A stretch of 64,000 nucleotides of DNA from Marimicrobium sp913061115 (GTDB taxonomy: Bacteria; Pseudomonadota; Gammaproteobacteria; Pseudomonadales; Halieaceae). The first letter of the stretch is position 1, and each line of letters starts with the position of its first letter. Shown here one piece after another: positions 17,214-26,819 of the stretch. Both the position numbers and the translations under genes were made by a program. The notes below the pieces were generated by a model. That model was not told the DNA's origin, ran no database searches, and saw only the letters and a list, made by a program, of their open reading frames with translations. Where the stretch lies: assembly GCF_047729875.1 (NCBI RefSeq), contig NZ_CP159826.1, forward strand, positions 3,596,001 to 3,660,000. Direction: 5' to 3'.

Positions 17214-17948
17214 ATGCGCACAGCGCGTATTTACACCACTCACAAACTGCACAGTAATACCGTTGTTGTGCTGGAGTCGGAGCCAAGCCGACACTTAGCG
17301 CGTGTTCTGCGTTTGGGAGTGGGTGATCGCCTGACCCTTTTTGATGGCAGGGGCGGCGAATATCTCAGCAGCATTACTGCCGTCGACAAAAAAAATGTAC
17401 AGGTTCTAACAGGCGCCCACCTGCAACATGAATGTGAGTCCCCTCTGAACATTCATCTGGGTATTGCGATATCGCGCGGCGAACGCATGGACTGGATCGT
17501 ACAAAAATCTACCGAGCTAGGCATCAGCTCTCTGACGCCATTATCGACAAAGCACACTGGCGTTAAGTTAGCCGGCGATCGTGCAGACAAAAAAATTCAT
17601 CATTGGCAACAAATTGCTATCAGTGCCTGTGAGCAATGCGGACGCAATCGCACACCGGTCATTCATCCTTTAAAGACACTCGACAACTGGCTAGCGTCTA
17701 CTGTTGCCGAGTGCAAATTTGTACTGCACCACCGAGCGGACGCCTATGCCGAGCAACGCGAGCCCCCTACCAGTATTGCTTTATTAATCGGCCCAGAAGG
17801 TGGCCTGGATGAGAGTGAAATCGCCGCGGCAGAGCAAACCGGCTACGCATCCCTCAAGCTGGGGCCCCGTGTGCTGCGCACTGAGACCGCACCGCTAGCA
17901 GCTATCGCGATGCTGCAGGGCAGGTGGGGAGACATGGGGCCAAGCTAG
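17214..17948 (+). CDS. rsmE: 16S rRNA m3U1498 methyltransferase
   Basis: SPOUT methyltransferase that N3-methylates U1498 of 16S rRNA in the assembled 30S subunit. 244 residues: an N-terminal PUA-like domain (to about 70) and a C-terminal knotted domain. The SAM-binding blocks are LLIGPEGGLDESEI near 194-207 and LGPRVLRTETA near 222-232. It follows metF by 18 bases and may ride on the same transcript. The last 4 bases overlap the convergent esterase gene. Confidence 0.95.
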   Translation: MRTARIYTTHKLHSNTVVVLESEPSRHLARVLRLGVGDRLTLFDGRGGEYLSSITAVDKKNVQVLTGAHLQHECESPLNIHLGIAISRGERMDWIVQKSTELGISSLTPLSTKHTGVKLAGDRADKKIHHWQQIAISACEQCGRNRTPVIHPLKTLDNWLASTVAECKFVLHHRADAYAEQREPPTSIALLIGPEGGLDESEIAAAEQTGYASLKLGPRVLRTETAPLAAIAMLQGRWGDMGPS

Positions 17949-19207
17949 CGTGCACGCAACCACTGCGCGTGGGTCCATTCCAGGAAATGACCAACAGCAT
18001 GAGCCGTATGGTCTGTGCGCACCGAATGGAAGATCTCGAAAGCGTGCTGCGCCCCGGGGAGTTCCGCATAGGCAACCGGCTGTTTAGACATAGCCTGCAG
18101 CGCAGAGACAAAGGCCCGCGCCTCTTCCACCCACACCAATGAATCATGCGTGCCCTGGATCACCATCATCGGCGGAGCATCTGCCGAAACATGACTGAGT
18201 GGCGAAGCGCTATCCCACACTTGTGGGTTGCCCTCCTTTGAGCACTGCATAACACGATCGGCGAGCAGCTTATCCATGGACATCCCTGGTCGAATACCGC
18301 CTCGGTCGAGGAAATCATAGACGCCGTAAAACGGCACAGCCGCTTGCACCGAAGTGTCAACTGTTTCGAAGCCGGGCTGCCAATCAGCGCGGTTGGGCGT
18401 CAATGCCGCCAACGAGCTGAGATGGCCGCCAGCGGACCCGCCGGTAATCGCAATGAAATCGGGATCGCCACCGTAATCCCTGATGTGTTCCTTTACCCAT
18501 GCAATGGCCTTTTTCACATCGATAATATGCGCAGGAAAAGCCGCCTTGGGGCTCAAACGATAGTTGATCGCTACACACAGCCAGCCACGCTGTGCCATGT
18601 GGTACATCAGCGGTTTGGCCTGCTGTTCTTTTTCTCCGATAATCCATGCTCCGCCATGCACCTGAAGTAGCACTGGAAACCCGCCCTCGCGCGGTTCATG
18701 GGGACGATAAATGTCCAGCAAGTTGCGCTTGCCAGCGTCTCCGTATGCGATATTACTGTCCACGCGAACCCCATCGCGCTTGAAATGGAAAGGTTTGAGC
18801 CAGTGACGGGTCAGGATATCATCGGACAAAACATGCTGACGCTCTGATGGTATATCGGCTCTGTAGTTCTCTCCGAGAGACTTGCGTAAAGCCGGGCGAA
18901 GATGGTTTGGCGTATCCATAGACTGACAATGCAGATAGACAAGTCCTAACCAGGCCAGCGCAAAAATACCCAGCCCGGTCTGCGCCAGAGGATCGGACAA
19001 ACCCCCCGTCCACGCCAGCAGCGCGGTGAGCGCAACTTGCCACAATAGATGAATCAACGCTAACTCACCGCACAGCCAGGCACTCAAGAAATAGAGGGGC
19101 ACCAACCAGTATATGCGCCGCGCCTGTACGATTGCGGTAAGGACGCAATAAGCGCTCAATAACGCCAGAAAAAAGTATATGCCTGCTAGGCTCACGTCGC
19201 TCTCCAA
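17945..19207 (-). CDS. Membrane-anchored alpha/beta hydrolase (esterase/lipase)
   Basis: 420 residues. The first 100 or so hold about three or four hydrophobic segments (for example IYFFLALLSAYCVLTAIV). The C-terminal 280 residues are a hormone-sensitive-lipase type hydrolase: oxyanion HGGAW near 199-203, nucleophile elbow GGSAGG near 273-278, and a probable catalytic His in GAQHAFE. Probably an esterase tethered to the inner membrane; which side the catalytic domain faces cannot be told. Substrate unknown. It sits alone between rsmE and gshB, which are transcribed the other way. Confidence 0.8.
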   Translation of the reverse strand: MESDVSLAGIYFFLALLSAYCVLTAIVQARRIYWLVPLYFLSAWLCGELALIHLLWQVALTALLAWTGGLSDPLAQTGLGIFALAWLGLVYLHCQSMDTPNHLRPALRKSLGENYRADIPSERQHVLSDDILTRHWLKPFHFKRDGVRVDSNIAYGDAGKRNLLDIYRPHEPREGGFPVLLQVHGGAWIIGEKEQQAKPLMYHMAQRGWLCVAINYRLSPKAAFPAHIIDVKKAIAWVKEHIRDYGGDPDFIAITGGSAGGHLSSLAALTPNRADWQPGFETVDTSVQAAVPFYGVYDFLDRGGIRPGMSMDKLLADRVMQCSKEGNPQVWDSASPLSHVSADAPPMMVIQGTHDSLVWVEEARAFVSALQAMSKQPVAYAELPGAQHAFEIFHSVRTDHTAHAVGHFLEWTHAQWLRAR

Positions 19208-19342
19208 AAACAGATAGTCATTTCGAGGGTCTAGTCTAAGGGAATTTCACTCCAATGTGGCCCTCTCCCAACAATCTTCCTACTTGCACCCACCACAGGC
19301 TTTGCGTAAGTTAGCAGACCCTCGGAACACATGAGATAGATA

Positions 19343-20299
19343 ATGGCCGTCAAACTAGGGGTCGTGATGGATCCCATCAGCGACATCAACTATAAGAAAG
19401 ACACCACTATGGCCATGCTGTGGGCGGCCCAAGATCGGGGCTGGGAGTTATTCTATATGGAGCAGACCCACCTCTATCTCGAGCAGGGTGTTGCGCGCGC
19501 CCGCATGGCCCCGTTGAACGTCTTTCGTGATCAGGACCATTGGTTTAACCTCGAGCAAGACGAGGATAGAGATCTCGGTGAGCTCGACGTCATCCTGATG
19601 CGCAAGGACCCCCCTTTCGATAACGAATACATCTATAGTACGTATATCCTCGAAGCAGCGGAACGCCTGGGGACGCTTGTGGTAAACCGCTGCCAAAGCC
19701 TGCGCGACTGCAACGAAAAGGTCTTCGCCACCCAGTTCCCCCAGTGTTGCCCTCCGGTGCTGGTCAGCGCAGACATGCAACGCCTCAAGGCATTCCACCG
19801 GCTGCATGAAGACACTATATTCAAGCCCCTCGACGGTATGGGCGGCAGTGCCATTTTTAGGGTAAAACCGGACGACTCTAATATCAGCGTGATTCTCGAG
19901 ATGCTCACACGGAATGGTTGCGAGACCATCATGGCGCAAAAATTTATTCCCCAGATTGAGAAAGGTGATAAGCGCATACTGATGATCAATGGAGAACCTG
20001 TACCCTATTGTCTGGCCCGTATTCCGCTGGCAGGCGAGACTCGAGGCAATCTGGCTGCGGGCGGGACCGGCCAGCCCCAACCACTTTCAGAGCGTGACCA
20101 GTGGATTGCTGCACAGGTTGGGCCCAGCCTACGCGAGAAGGGTCTCCTGTTTGTCGGCCTCGATGTGATTGGCGACTACCTCACAGAAATCAACGTCACC
20201 AGTCCGACCTGCATTCGGGAAATTGACGCCGGCTATGGTCTGGACATTGGTGGACAACTAATGGAGTGTATTGTCGAAGCATTAGCTAAAAGGCGCTAA
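19343..20299 (+). CDS. gshB: Glutathione synthetase
   Basis: ATP-grasp ligase joining gamma-glutamylcysteine and glycine. 318 residues, the usual size. MDPI near residues 10-13, the block PLDGMGGSAIFRV (the flexible glycine-rich loop) near 163-175, and GLDVIGDYLTEINVTSP near 274-290 are typical. GAGATAGATA lies before the ATG. The order gshB, TonB-like gene, yqgE, ruvX matches Pseudomonas. Confidence 0.97.
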   Translation: MAVKLGVVMDPISDINYKKDTTMAMLWAAQDRGWELFYMEQTHLYLEQGVARARMAPLNVFRDQDHWFNLEQDEDRDLGELDVILMRKDPPFDNEYIYSTYILEAAERLGTLVVNRCQSLRDCNEKVFATQFPQCCPPVLVSADMQRLKAFHRLHEDTIFKPLDGMGGSAIFRVKPDDSNISVILEMLTRNGCETIMAQKFIPQIEKGDKRILMINGEPVPYCLARIPLAGETRGNLAAGGTGQPQPLSERDQWIAAQVGPSLREKGLLFVGLDVIGDYLTEINVTSPTCIREIDAGYGLDIGGQLMECIVEALAKRR

Positions 20300-20306
20300 T
20301 TGGCCC

Positions 20307-21173
20307 ATGTATTACCTGGAAACAGGACGTGATAAGCACACTCGGTTTAGAAATGCCCTCGCCCTGGCATTGGCAGTGCACGCCGCCTTAATCCTGACTA
20401 TTTCCTTCAGCGCCAGCACCCCAATGACGTACTCAACGCCACAAATTGAAGTGACGCTTGCCAACCGACCCAGCGCAACATCCCCACAAGACGCCCGCCA
20501 AATTGCGCAGGCCAATCAGGAGGGTAGTGGCGATGAAGCTGAAATTCGTCAAATCAGCCGTAGCAATATCCTTCCTTTCGTTCAGCACTCCCAGCAGCAA
20601 CCGTTGATGCAAGTACACCAGGAGCAGCTCGGGCAACAGCGTGATGTGCTGACCACCACCGCCAGAGCCGTTCGCACGCAAGCAATAGAGCCGACACAAC
20701 ACGCACAGCGAGAAGTCAGCCTGGAAGGGATTAGCCCAGAAGTTGATCGTCTCAGCGAGGAGCTCGCCAGTCTGCAAGCGGAACTGGATCAACACACAAG
20801 AAATTATGCCGATCGACCACGCGTAAGGCGTTTGACTGCTACCTCGGCTAAAAAATCTGCAGACGCCGCCTATCTGCTGGACTGGCAACAACGTTTAGAA
20901 ACCGTTGGGAACCATTATTATCCGCAAGCGTCCGTTCGCTATGGTATCTATGGCAGTCTTCGCATGCTTGTCGTCATTCGACGCGATGGTAGCCTAGACG
21001 ACATTCAGATCTTATCTTCTTCCGGTTATGCAGTGCTGGATGAAGCCGCTATCACCATTGTGCGAATGGCTGCGCCCTATTCTCCCTTTCCACCTGAACT
21101 TAGGGCTACCGCAGACAAACTGGAAATCGTTCGGACATGGCATTTCCGAGAAAACCCGTTAAGCTCACCCTAG
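20307..21173 (+). CDS. TonB-family energy transducer (TonB3-like)
   Basis: 288 residues, 7 bases after gshB. One N-terminal membrane anchor (about 16-35, ALALALAVHAALILTISF) and a C-terminal TonB domain (about 205-285, containing LRMLVVIRRDGSLDDIQIL). Such proteins transmit proton-motive force from ExbBD to outer-membrane proteins. The periplasmic middle lacks the Pro/Glu/Lys-rich spacer of classical TonB. It is Gln-rich with a probable coiled coil near 150-170 (SEELASLQAELDQ). The equivalent Pseudomonas gene, tonB3, is linked to twitching motility, and pilT/pilU lie 1.2 kb downstream. Confidence 0.87.
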   Translation: MYYLETGRDKHTRFRNALALALAVHAALILTISFSASTPMTYSTPQIEVTLANRPSATSPQDARQIAQANQEGSGDEAEIRQISRSNILPFVQHSQQQPLMQVHQEQLGQQRDVLTTTARAVRTQAIEPTQHAQREVSLEGISPEVDRLSEELASLQAELDQHTRNYADRPRVRRLTATSAKKSADAAYLLDWQQRLETVGNHYYPQASVRYGIYGSLRMLVVIRRDGSLDDIQILSSSGYAVLDEAAITIVRMAAPYSPFPPELRATADKLEIVRTWHFRENPLSSP

Positions 21174-21227
21174 AACTCCACCATTCTGGTTGCTCCCCTT
21201 TTTCACACACAAGAGACACGTTTATTC

Positions 21228-21818
21228 ATGCATAGAAGATTTACCACCAACATCGCTAAAAGCGGTGATTGCCTACGAAATCATTTTCTGCTGGCTATGC
21301 CTCAACTGTCGGAAGGTATTTTTTCGCAAAGTATCACCTATATTTGCGAGCATGGAGAAGGCGGCGCCATGGGCATTGTCATCAACCGGCCTCTGGATCT
21401 ATCAGTAAGCGCCATTTTCGAACACCTAGGAATCAGTACCCAACGTGATTTCTCTCATCTACAGGTGATGGCGGGCGGCCCGGTAGACATGGATCATGGC
21501 TTTGTATTGCACCGCCGTTGTGATAGAACATGGAAAGCCAGCATGAAGGTAACCCCCGAGATTACCCTTACCACCTCTCGTGACATTCTTAGCGCTATCG
21601 CGACTGACGACGGACCGAGCGATCATCTGATCGCCCTAGGCTTCGCCGGCTGGGCTGCTGGTCAGTTAGAGCAGGAGCTGGCAGAAAACAGTTGGATAAC
21701 CCTGCCCGGAGACAGTGAGGTCATTTTTTCCACGGCCTGCGACAAGCGTTTGAGTGCCGCTGCAGCACTTCTGGGAATAGACATGAACCTGATTTCCAGT
21801 CAGGCGGGGCACGCCTGA
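21228..21818 (+). CDS. yqgE: YqgE/AlgH family protein
   Basis: 196 residues of the UPF0301 (DUF179) family. FLLAMPQL near 21-28 and GGAMGIVINRPLDL near 45-58 are the family's hallmarks. The biochemical role is not settled; in Pseudomonas the homologue AlgH was linked to alginate regulation. It precedes ruvX, its usual partner, by 26 bases. Cytoplasmic, no signal peptide. Confidence 0.93.
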   Translation: MHRRFTTNIAKSGDCLRNHFLLAMPQLSEGIFSQSITYICEHGEGGAMGIVINRPLDLSVSAIFEHLGISTQRDFSHLQVMAGGPVDMDHGFVLHRRCDRTWKASMKVTPEITLTTSRDILSAIATDDGPSDHLIALGFAGWAAGQLEQELAENSWITLPGDSEVIFSTACDKRLSAAAALLGIDMNLISSQAGHA

Positions 21819-21844
21819 TTGAACAACCAGCCAGAAAATTCTCA

Positions 21845-22276
21845 ATGAGAAAATCTCACCGCACAGTAATGGCATTTGATTACGGCCTGAGTCAGATCGG
21901 TGTAGCGATAGGGAACTGCATGCTCGGGACCACACAGCCGCTTGCCGTGCTCCGAGCGAAAGATGGTCAGCCCGAATGGCAGCTCCTTGAAGACCTGATA
22001 AAGGAATGGCGCCCAGACGTTTTGGTAGTAGGCGAGCCATTAAATATGGACGGAACTGCAAGCGAATTAAGCGCGCGGGCCAATAAATTCGGGCGACGTT
22101 TACACGGACGGCTGGGGCTGGAAGTGGCAATGGTCGATGAGCGGCTCAGTAGCTTTGAGGCGAAGCACAACAGTCGCGAGCAAGGTCATCGGGGAGACTA
22201 CAAACGGCAACCGGTGGACAGCCTTGCCGCAGAGCTTATCCTGCGCACCTGGCTAGCGGAAAACACGGAGCGATAG
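21845..22276 (+). CDS. ruvX: Holliday junction resolvase-like YqgF/RuvX (pre-16S rRNA nuclease)
   Basis: 143 residues with an RNase H-like fold. FDYGLSQIGVA at 11-21 carries the first catalytic Asp, VVGEPLNMDG near 59-68 the second block, and VDERLSS near 97-103 the third. The family processes the 5' end of 16S rRNA in E. coli and was earlier annotated as a Holliday junction resolvase. Pseudomonads have pyrR-pyrB-pyrC next; here the downstream genes are pilU and pilT on the opposite strand, so the pyrBC part has moved elsewhere. Confidence 0.94.
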   Translation: MRKSHRTVMAFDYGLSQIGVAIGNCMLGTTQPLAVLRAKDGQPEWQLLEDLIKEWRPDVLVVGEPLNMDGTASELSARANKFGRRLHGRLGLEVAMVDERLSSFEAKHNSREQGHRGDYKRQPVDSLAAELILRTWLAENTER

Positions 22277-22288
22277 CCTAGCCGTTGG

Positions 22289-23428
22289 TTAGCGTCCGTG
22301 GAAACGGCCTTCCTCCTCTTGGTCATCGACGGCAAGCCCCAACCCATCGCCTGATCCAAACTCGCCTCTCTCGTGCATTTTGATTTTCAGGCGCACATCG
22401 TTGGCAGAATCGGCGAAGCGTAAAGCTTCCTCCTTATCTATTAGTCCATCCTTGTAAGCTTTCACCAGCGCCTGGTCGAGTGTCTGCATGCCGAGCTCAG
22501 TTGACTTGGCCATCAGCTCCTTAATCAAGTGCACCTCACCTTTGCGAATATATTCCGCGATCAAAGGCGAGTTGAGCAACACCTCAACGACCGGAGTGCG
22601 CCCCTTGCCGTCCTTGTGCGGCAGTAACTGCTGAGCCACCATTGCCTTCAGGTTCAAGGACAAGTCCATCCACACCTGATTGTGCATTTCAGGCGGGAAG
22701 AAACTCTGGATTCTATCCAGCGCCTGGTTGGCATTGTTTGCATGCAGGGTGCATAGGCAGAGGTGGCCGGTCTCGGCAAAGGTCAAAGCCTGCCGCATGG
22801 TTTCAGCCGTCCGCACCTCACCAATCAATATGACGTCAGGTGCTTGTCGCAGGGTGTTTTTCAGGGCCACGTCAAAAGACTCCGTGTCCATACCGACTTC
22901 CCGCTGGGTAATGATGCAGCCAGCGTGCTCATGAATATATTCAATGGGGTCTTCAATGCTAATAATGTGTCCGCGACTATTGTGGTTGCGATAACCGACT
23001 ACCGCCGCGAGGGAAGTGGATTTACCTGTGCCGGTAGCTCCCACAAAAATAACCAGACCACGCTTGGTCATGGCCAGCTCCTTGATAATGGGCGGCAGGC
23101 CCAATTCATCAACAGTCGGTATTTCGGACTGAATGCGCCGGACTACCAAGCCATATTTCCCACGTTGCATAAAAGCGCTGGCTCGAAAACGACCCAGACT
23201 TTCGGAGCTCATCGCGTAATTACATTCATGGTGCTTCTGAAAATCTTCCTGCTGATCTTTTCGCAGAGTCGACAATACAAGCTCGCGCGTCTCCTGCTCA
23301 GTAAGTGGCGCGTCGAAAATAGGATGGATTTCACCATCAACCTTGATGCTGGGCGGAGCGCCCGCGGTAATGAATCCGTCAGATGCACCCTCCTTCACCA
23401 TTCGTCCCAGCAAGTCTTCGATGTTCAT
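22289..23428 (-). CDS. pilU: Twitching motility ATPase PilU
   Basis: 379-residue PilT-dependent retraction ATPase of type IV pili. Walker A GATGTGKST lies near 129-137, the Asp box and Walker B (DVILIGEVR) near 196-204, and the His-box GHLCLCTLHANNA near 218-230. The C-terminal tail is longer and more charged than in PilT, as in Pseudomonas PilU. It follows pilT by 38 bases on the same strand, so the pair is an operon. It acts at the inner-membrane base of the pilus machine. Confidence 0.95.
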   Translation of the reverse strand: MNIEDLLGRMVKEGASDGFITAGAPPSIKVDGEIHPIFDAPLTEQETRELVLSTLRKDQQEDFQKHHECNYAMSSESLGRFRASAFMQRGKYGLVVRRIQSEIPTVDELGLPPIIKELAMTKRGLVIFVGATGTGKSTSLAAVVGYRNHNSRGHIISIEDPIEYIHEHAGCIITQREVGMDTESFDVALKNTLRQAPDVILIGEVRTAETMRQALTFAETGHLCLCTLHANNANQALDRIQSFFPPEMHNQVWMDLSLNLKAMVAQQLLPHKDGKGRTPVVEVLLNSPLIAEYIRKGEVHLIKELMAKSTELGMQTLDQALVKAYKDGLIDKEEALRFADSANDVRLKIKMHERGEFGSGDGLGLAVDDQEEEGRFHGR

Positions 23429-23466
23429 ATTAACGCTCCCCTGTGAGTTACAAGCAGATTAGAGGC

Positions 23467-24501
23467 CTAAAAGTTCTCCGGCATCCTGGCTTTTTCGCGC
23501 GCCACTTCGCGGGTGATGAGGCGCTTCCCTACCATTTGCTCTAAACACTGGTCCATCGTTTGCATGCCTAATGCGCTGCCCGTCTGGATAGCGGAATACA
23601 TCTGCGCCACCTTGTCTTCACGAATCAAATTCCGTATTGCGGAGGTGCCACGCATAATTTCATGGGCCGCTATCCGTCCACCGGTGGCTTTTTTTAGTAG
23701 CGTTTGTGATACCACCGCTTGCAGTGATTCCGACAACATGGAGCGCACCATAGACTTTTCCGCAGCAGGAAAAACATCAATCACTCTGTCAATCGTCTTA
23801 GCTGCTGAGGTCGTATGCAGCGTGCCAAACACTAGGTGCCCGGTTTCCGCTGCCGTCAACGCTAGGCGTATGGTTTCCAGATCACGCATCTCTCCCACCA
23901 GCACAATATCGGGGTCTTCCCGCAGCGCTGACCGCAATGCTTCAGCAAAGCCCAGGGTATGGCGGTGCACTTCGCGTTGATTTACAAGGCACTTCTTACT
24001 TTCATGTACAAATTCAATGGGGTCTTCGATAGTGAGAATATGTTCGTATTTATTGTCGTTGATAAAATCCACCATGGCCGCCATAGTAGTGGACTTGCCC
24101 GAACCGGTGGGCCCGGTCACCAGCACCAGCCCGCGAGGCATCATCGAAATATCCCGAAAAACCTGCCCCATTCCGAGATCTTCCATGGACAAAACCTTGG
24201 AGGGGATAGTGCGAAACACACCTGCGGCGCCTCTATTTTGGTTGAACGCATTGACTCTAAAGCGCGCGATGCCAGGCACTTCAAAGGAAAAGTCTGTCTC
24301 GAGAAACTCTTCATAGTCCTTACGCTGCTTGTCGTTCATGATATCGTAAATGAGTTCGTGAACCTGTTTGTGGTCCATCGGTGGCAGGTTGACACGGCGA
24401 ATATCGCCGTCAACACGGATCATTGGCGGCAGGCCCGCTGAAAGGTGTAGATCAGACGCGCCCTGCTTGGCACTAAAGGCCAGTAATTCTGTTATATCCA
24501 T
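23467..24501 (-). CDS. pilT: Twitching motility ATPase PilT
   Basis: Hexameric ATPase that drives pilus retraction. The ATG at 24501 (GAGGG 7 bases upstream) gives 344 residues, exactly the Pseudomonas length; a TTG at 24513 is the alternative. Walker A GPTGSGKST lies near 129-137, Walker B DIVLVGEMRD near 195-204, and the C-terminal AIRNLIRE motif needed for retraction is present near 288-295. Divergent from yggS-proC, as in Pseudomonas. No pilin or assembly genes are in the window. Confidence 0.97.
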   Translation of the reverse strand: MDITELLAFSAKQGASDLHLSAGLPPMIRVDGDIRRVNLPPMDHKQVHELIYDIMNDKQRKDYEEFLETDFSFEVPGIARFRVNAFNQNRGAAGVFRTIPSKVLSMEDLGMGQVFRDISMMPRGLVLVTGPTGSGKSTTMAAMVDFINDNKYEHILTIEDPIEFVHESKKCLVNQREVHRHTLGFAEALRSALREDPDIVLVGEMRDLETIRLALTAAETGHLVFGTLHTTSAAKTIDRVIDVFPAAEKSMVRSMLSESLQAVVSQTLLKKATGGRIAAHEIMRGTSAIRNLIREDKVAQMYSAIQTGSALGMQTMDQCLEQMVGKRLITREVAREKARMPENF

Positions 24502-24617
24502 TTGTACCCTCAACTGTCGACATTGTTCGCCGACTCTTTGCTCGACGGTGCCTCTTGGATGCGAGCCACTGCCACGTTATTTTATTCTCGTGTCCCGCAG
24601 ACCTCTAATCCGCTAAC

Positions 24618-25319
24618 ATGCACGTCATGGACGAACAATTACTTTTTGACAATATAGCAAATCTGCTCCAAAGAGTAAGGCGCAGCGCAGGGAAAAGCCA
24701 GTATCACAATAGTGACATTCTTGTGATTGCTGCCAGCAAAGGCCATCTCGCAGAGGATATTCGGACTACCCATGCCTGTGGCCTCAGACATTTTGGCGAA
24801 AGCTACTTACAGGAAGCCCTGCAAAAAATGGCCGCGCTGGAGGACCTTGATCTGGCGTGGCACTTTATAGGCCCAATTCAATCCAACAAAACCGGCCCCA
24901 TAGCCCAACATTTCGACTGGGCGCACAGTGTCGATCGAATAAAAATCGCTCGGCGCCTCAACGAACAGCGACCACAGCACCTGTTACCCTTACAGGTCTG
25001 CTTACAGGTGAATATATCGGGGGAAGCCAGTAAATCTGGAACAACGATTGAAGAGTTGCCGGAGTTAGCCCGCGCCGTCCTCGAATTGCCAAACCTCCGA
25101 CTACGCGGCCTGATGGCGATACCTGCAGCCAATACTGATACAGACCAGCAACGCGAGGCCTTCGGTCGGATGCGAGAGGCTCTGGCACGCCTAAGGACGC
25201 TGGCTCCGGATATCGACACACTATCTATGGGTATGTCTGCGGACGTGGAGAACGCTATCATTGAGGGCGCCACTGCAATTCGTGTCGGCACCGCTATTTT
25301 TGGCCCTCGTAACAGGTGA
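24618..25319 (+). CDS. yggS: PLP homeostasis protein (YggS/PLPBP family)
   Basis: 233 residues of the alanine-racemase-like TIM-barrel fold. It binds pyridoxal phosphate through a Lys, here in VIAASKG near residue 36-42, and helps control free PLP and amino-acid balance. Further blocks are HFGESYLQEA near 57-66, WHFIGPIQSNK near 80-90 and SMGMSADVENAI near 203-214. It starts 116 bases from pilT, divergently. Downstream proC follows, a conserved partnership. Confidence 0.95.
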   Translation: MHVMDEQLLFDNIANLLQRVRRSAGKSQYHNSDILVIAASKGHLAEDIRTTHACGLRHFGESYLQEALQKMAALEDLDLAWHFIGPIQSNKTGPIAQHFDWAHSVDRIKIARRLNEQRPQHLLPLQVCLQVNISGEASKSGTTIEELPELARAVLELPNLRLRGLMAIPAANTDTDQQREAFGRMREALARLRTLAPDIDTLSMGMSADVENAIIEGATAIRVGTAIFGPRNR

Positions 25320-25371
25320 TTTTGATATTGAGCGGCGTGTATACTGTCGGATTGTTCTCTTGGGTAACCAC

Positions 25372-26208
25372 ATGAAAGGCGCAGCCTTGGATACACCACA
25401 CATTGCATTTGTTGGCGCGGGCAATATGGCCAGCAGTATTATCGGCGGCCTGATCGCAAGCGGCCATTCGGCAACCTGCATCACGGCAGCGGATCCCTTT
25501 CCTGCGAGCCTGGAACGTCTCCGCAAAAGCGCCCCCGTTGCCGTTTACAACGATAACGCTGAAGCAGCGCGCTCTGCCGATATTGTCATACTGGCCGTAA
25601 AACCGCAGATCATGGCAGAGGCAACTGACAGTATCGCGGCCGTAGTCAGATCCAACAATGCGGTGGTTATTTCCATCGCTGCTGGCGTGACGATTGCCAG
25701 CATGCAAGCAAGACTTGGACCAGAAGCTGCTATCGTGCGCTGCATGCCCAATACGCCTGCGCTGCTGCAGCACGGAGCCAGCGGATTGTTTGGCAATGAT
25801 AATTGTTCCGCACAGCAACGCGACTTCGCTCAGCGGGTACTGTCTGCTGTGGGGATTACATGCTGGGTAGATTCTGAACAAGAACTCGACGCAATCACCG
25901 CACTGTCTGGAAGCGGCCCGGCCTATTTCTTTTTGTTTATCGAGGCCATGATTGATGCCGGCCAAGCGTTGGGGCTGAACGCGGATATCGCCACCAAGCT
26001 AGCGCTGCAAACCAGTTTGGGCGCGTCACAGATGGCTCTGCAAAGCGATGTGGACCTGGCGGAATTGCGACGCAGGGTCACCAGCCCTGGCGGCACTACC
26101 GAATGTGCCGTTCAAAGTTTTGAACAAAGCGGCCTGCGCAAAATCGTGGCAACAGCCATGCACGCAGCCGCCGACCGGGCCGCGGAAATGGCACGAGAAA
26201 TGGGCTAA
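25372..26208 (+). CDS. proC: Pyrroline-5-carboxylate reductase
   Basis: Last step of proline synthesis, NADPH-linked reduction of pyrroline-5-carboxylate. The ATG at 25372 (M-K-G-A-A-L-D-T) gives 278 residues and places the dinucleotide motif VGAGNMASSIIGGL near 15-28; longer readings overlap yggS. RCMPNTPA near 123-130 and ALSGSGPAYFF near 177-187 are the family signatures. It lies between yggS and yggT. Confidence 0.97.
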   Translation: MKGAALDTPHIAFVGAGNMASSIIGGLIASGHSATCITAADPFPASLERLRKSAPVAVYNDNAEAARSADIVILAVKPQIMAEATDSIAAVVRSNNAVVISIAAGVTIASMQARLGPEAAIVRCMPNTPALLQHGASGLFGNDNCSAQQRDFAQRVLSAVGITCWVDSEQELDAITALSGSGPAYFFLFIEAMIDAGQALGLNADIATKLALQTSLGASQMALQSDVDLAELRRRVTSPGGTTECAVQSFEQSGLRKIVATAMHAAADRAAEMAREMG

Positions 26209-26224
26209 CCGGAGAAGATTATCT

Positions 26225-26812
26225 GTGACCGCCATGAATGAAATTATCGTTTACCTAATACAGACACTGCTCAGTCTGTTTCTGCTCGCAATGCTGTTGC
26301 GTTTTTTGTTGCAACTTGTGCGCGCCGACTTCTACAACCCCATTTCCCAGTTTGTAGCCAAAATGACCAACCCCCTTGTATTGCCATTGCGCAAGATAAT
26401 ACCCAGTTATGCTAGCCTCGACCTCGCATCACTGCTCCTTGCGCTGCTGTTGCAATTGGCGGGGGTTGTCTCCATTTTGCTGCTTAACGGTATTGCCCTG
26501 CCCGGCACCCTGCAGTTACTTATTTGGTCTGCACTAGGCATTATCGGCCTGCTGGTGAATATTTATTTCTTCGCCCTGCTGGCAATGATTATTCTCAGCT
26601 GGGTAGCCTCGGGCAGCAAACATCCGGCCATCTATTTGTTGTATCAGATCACTGAGCCGGTGATGGCGCCTTTGCGAAAAATATTACCCTCTATGGGCGG
26701 CTTGGATTTTTCCCCCATTTTGGTTTTCATTGCGATTAACATAATACAGATCGCCCTGCGCCATATCGCAAATAGCGTAGGATTGTACCCCGGACTGGTA
26801 TTTGGTCTGTGA
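26225..26812 (+). CDS. yggT: YggT family membrane protein
   Basis: 195 residues if started at GTG 26225, which has GGAG 10 bases upstream; an ATG at 26234 is the alternative. The protein is two repeats of the YGGT unit, each with a hydrophobic helix pair around a motif of the type NPI/ITEPVMAPLRKILPSMGGLDFSP (shortened: EPVMAPLRKILPS near 140-152). It should be an inner-membrane protein with about four helices. The family is linked to osmotic stress and, elsewhere, to cell-division or thylakoid organisation; the precise job is unknown. The stop overlaps the region before metX. Confidence 0.9.
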   Translation: MTAMNEIIVYLIQTLLSLFLLAMLLRFLLQLVRADFYNPISQFVAKMTNPLVLPLRKIIPSYASLDLASLLLALLLQLAGVVSILLLNGIALPGTLQLLIWSALGIIGLLVNIYFFALLAMIILSWVASGSKHPAIYLLYQITEPVMAPLRKILPSMGGLDFSPILVFIAINIIQIALRHIANSVGLYPGLVFGL

Positions 26813-26819
26813 CGCGCTG

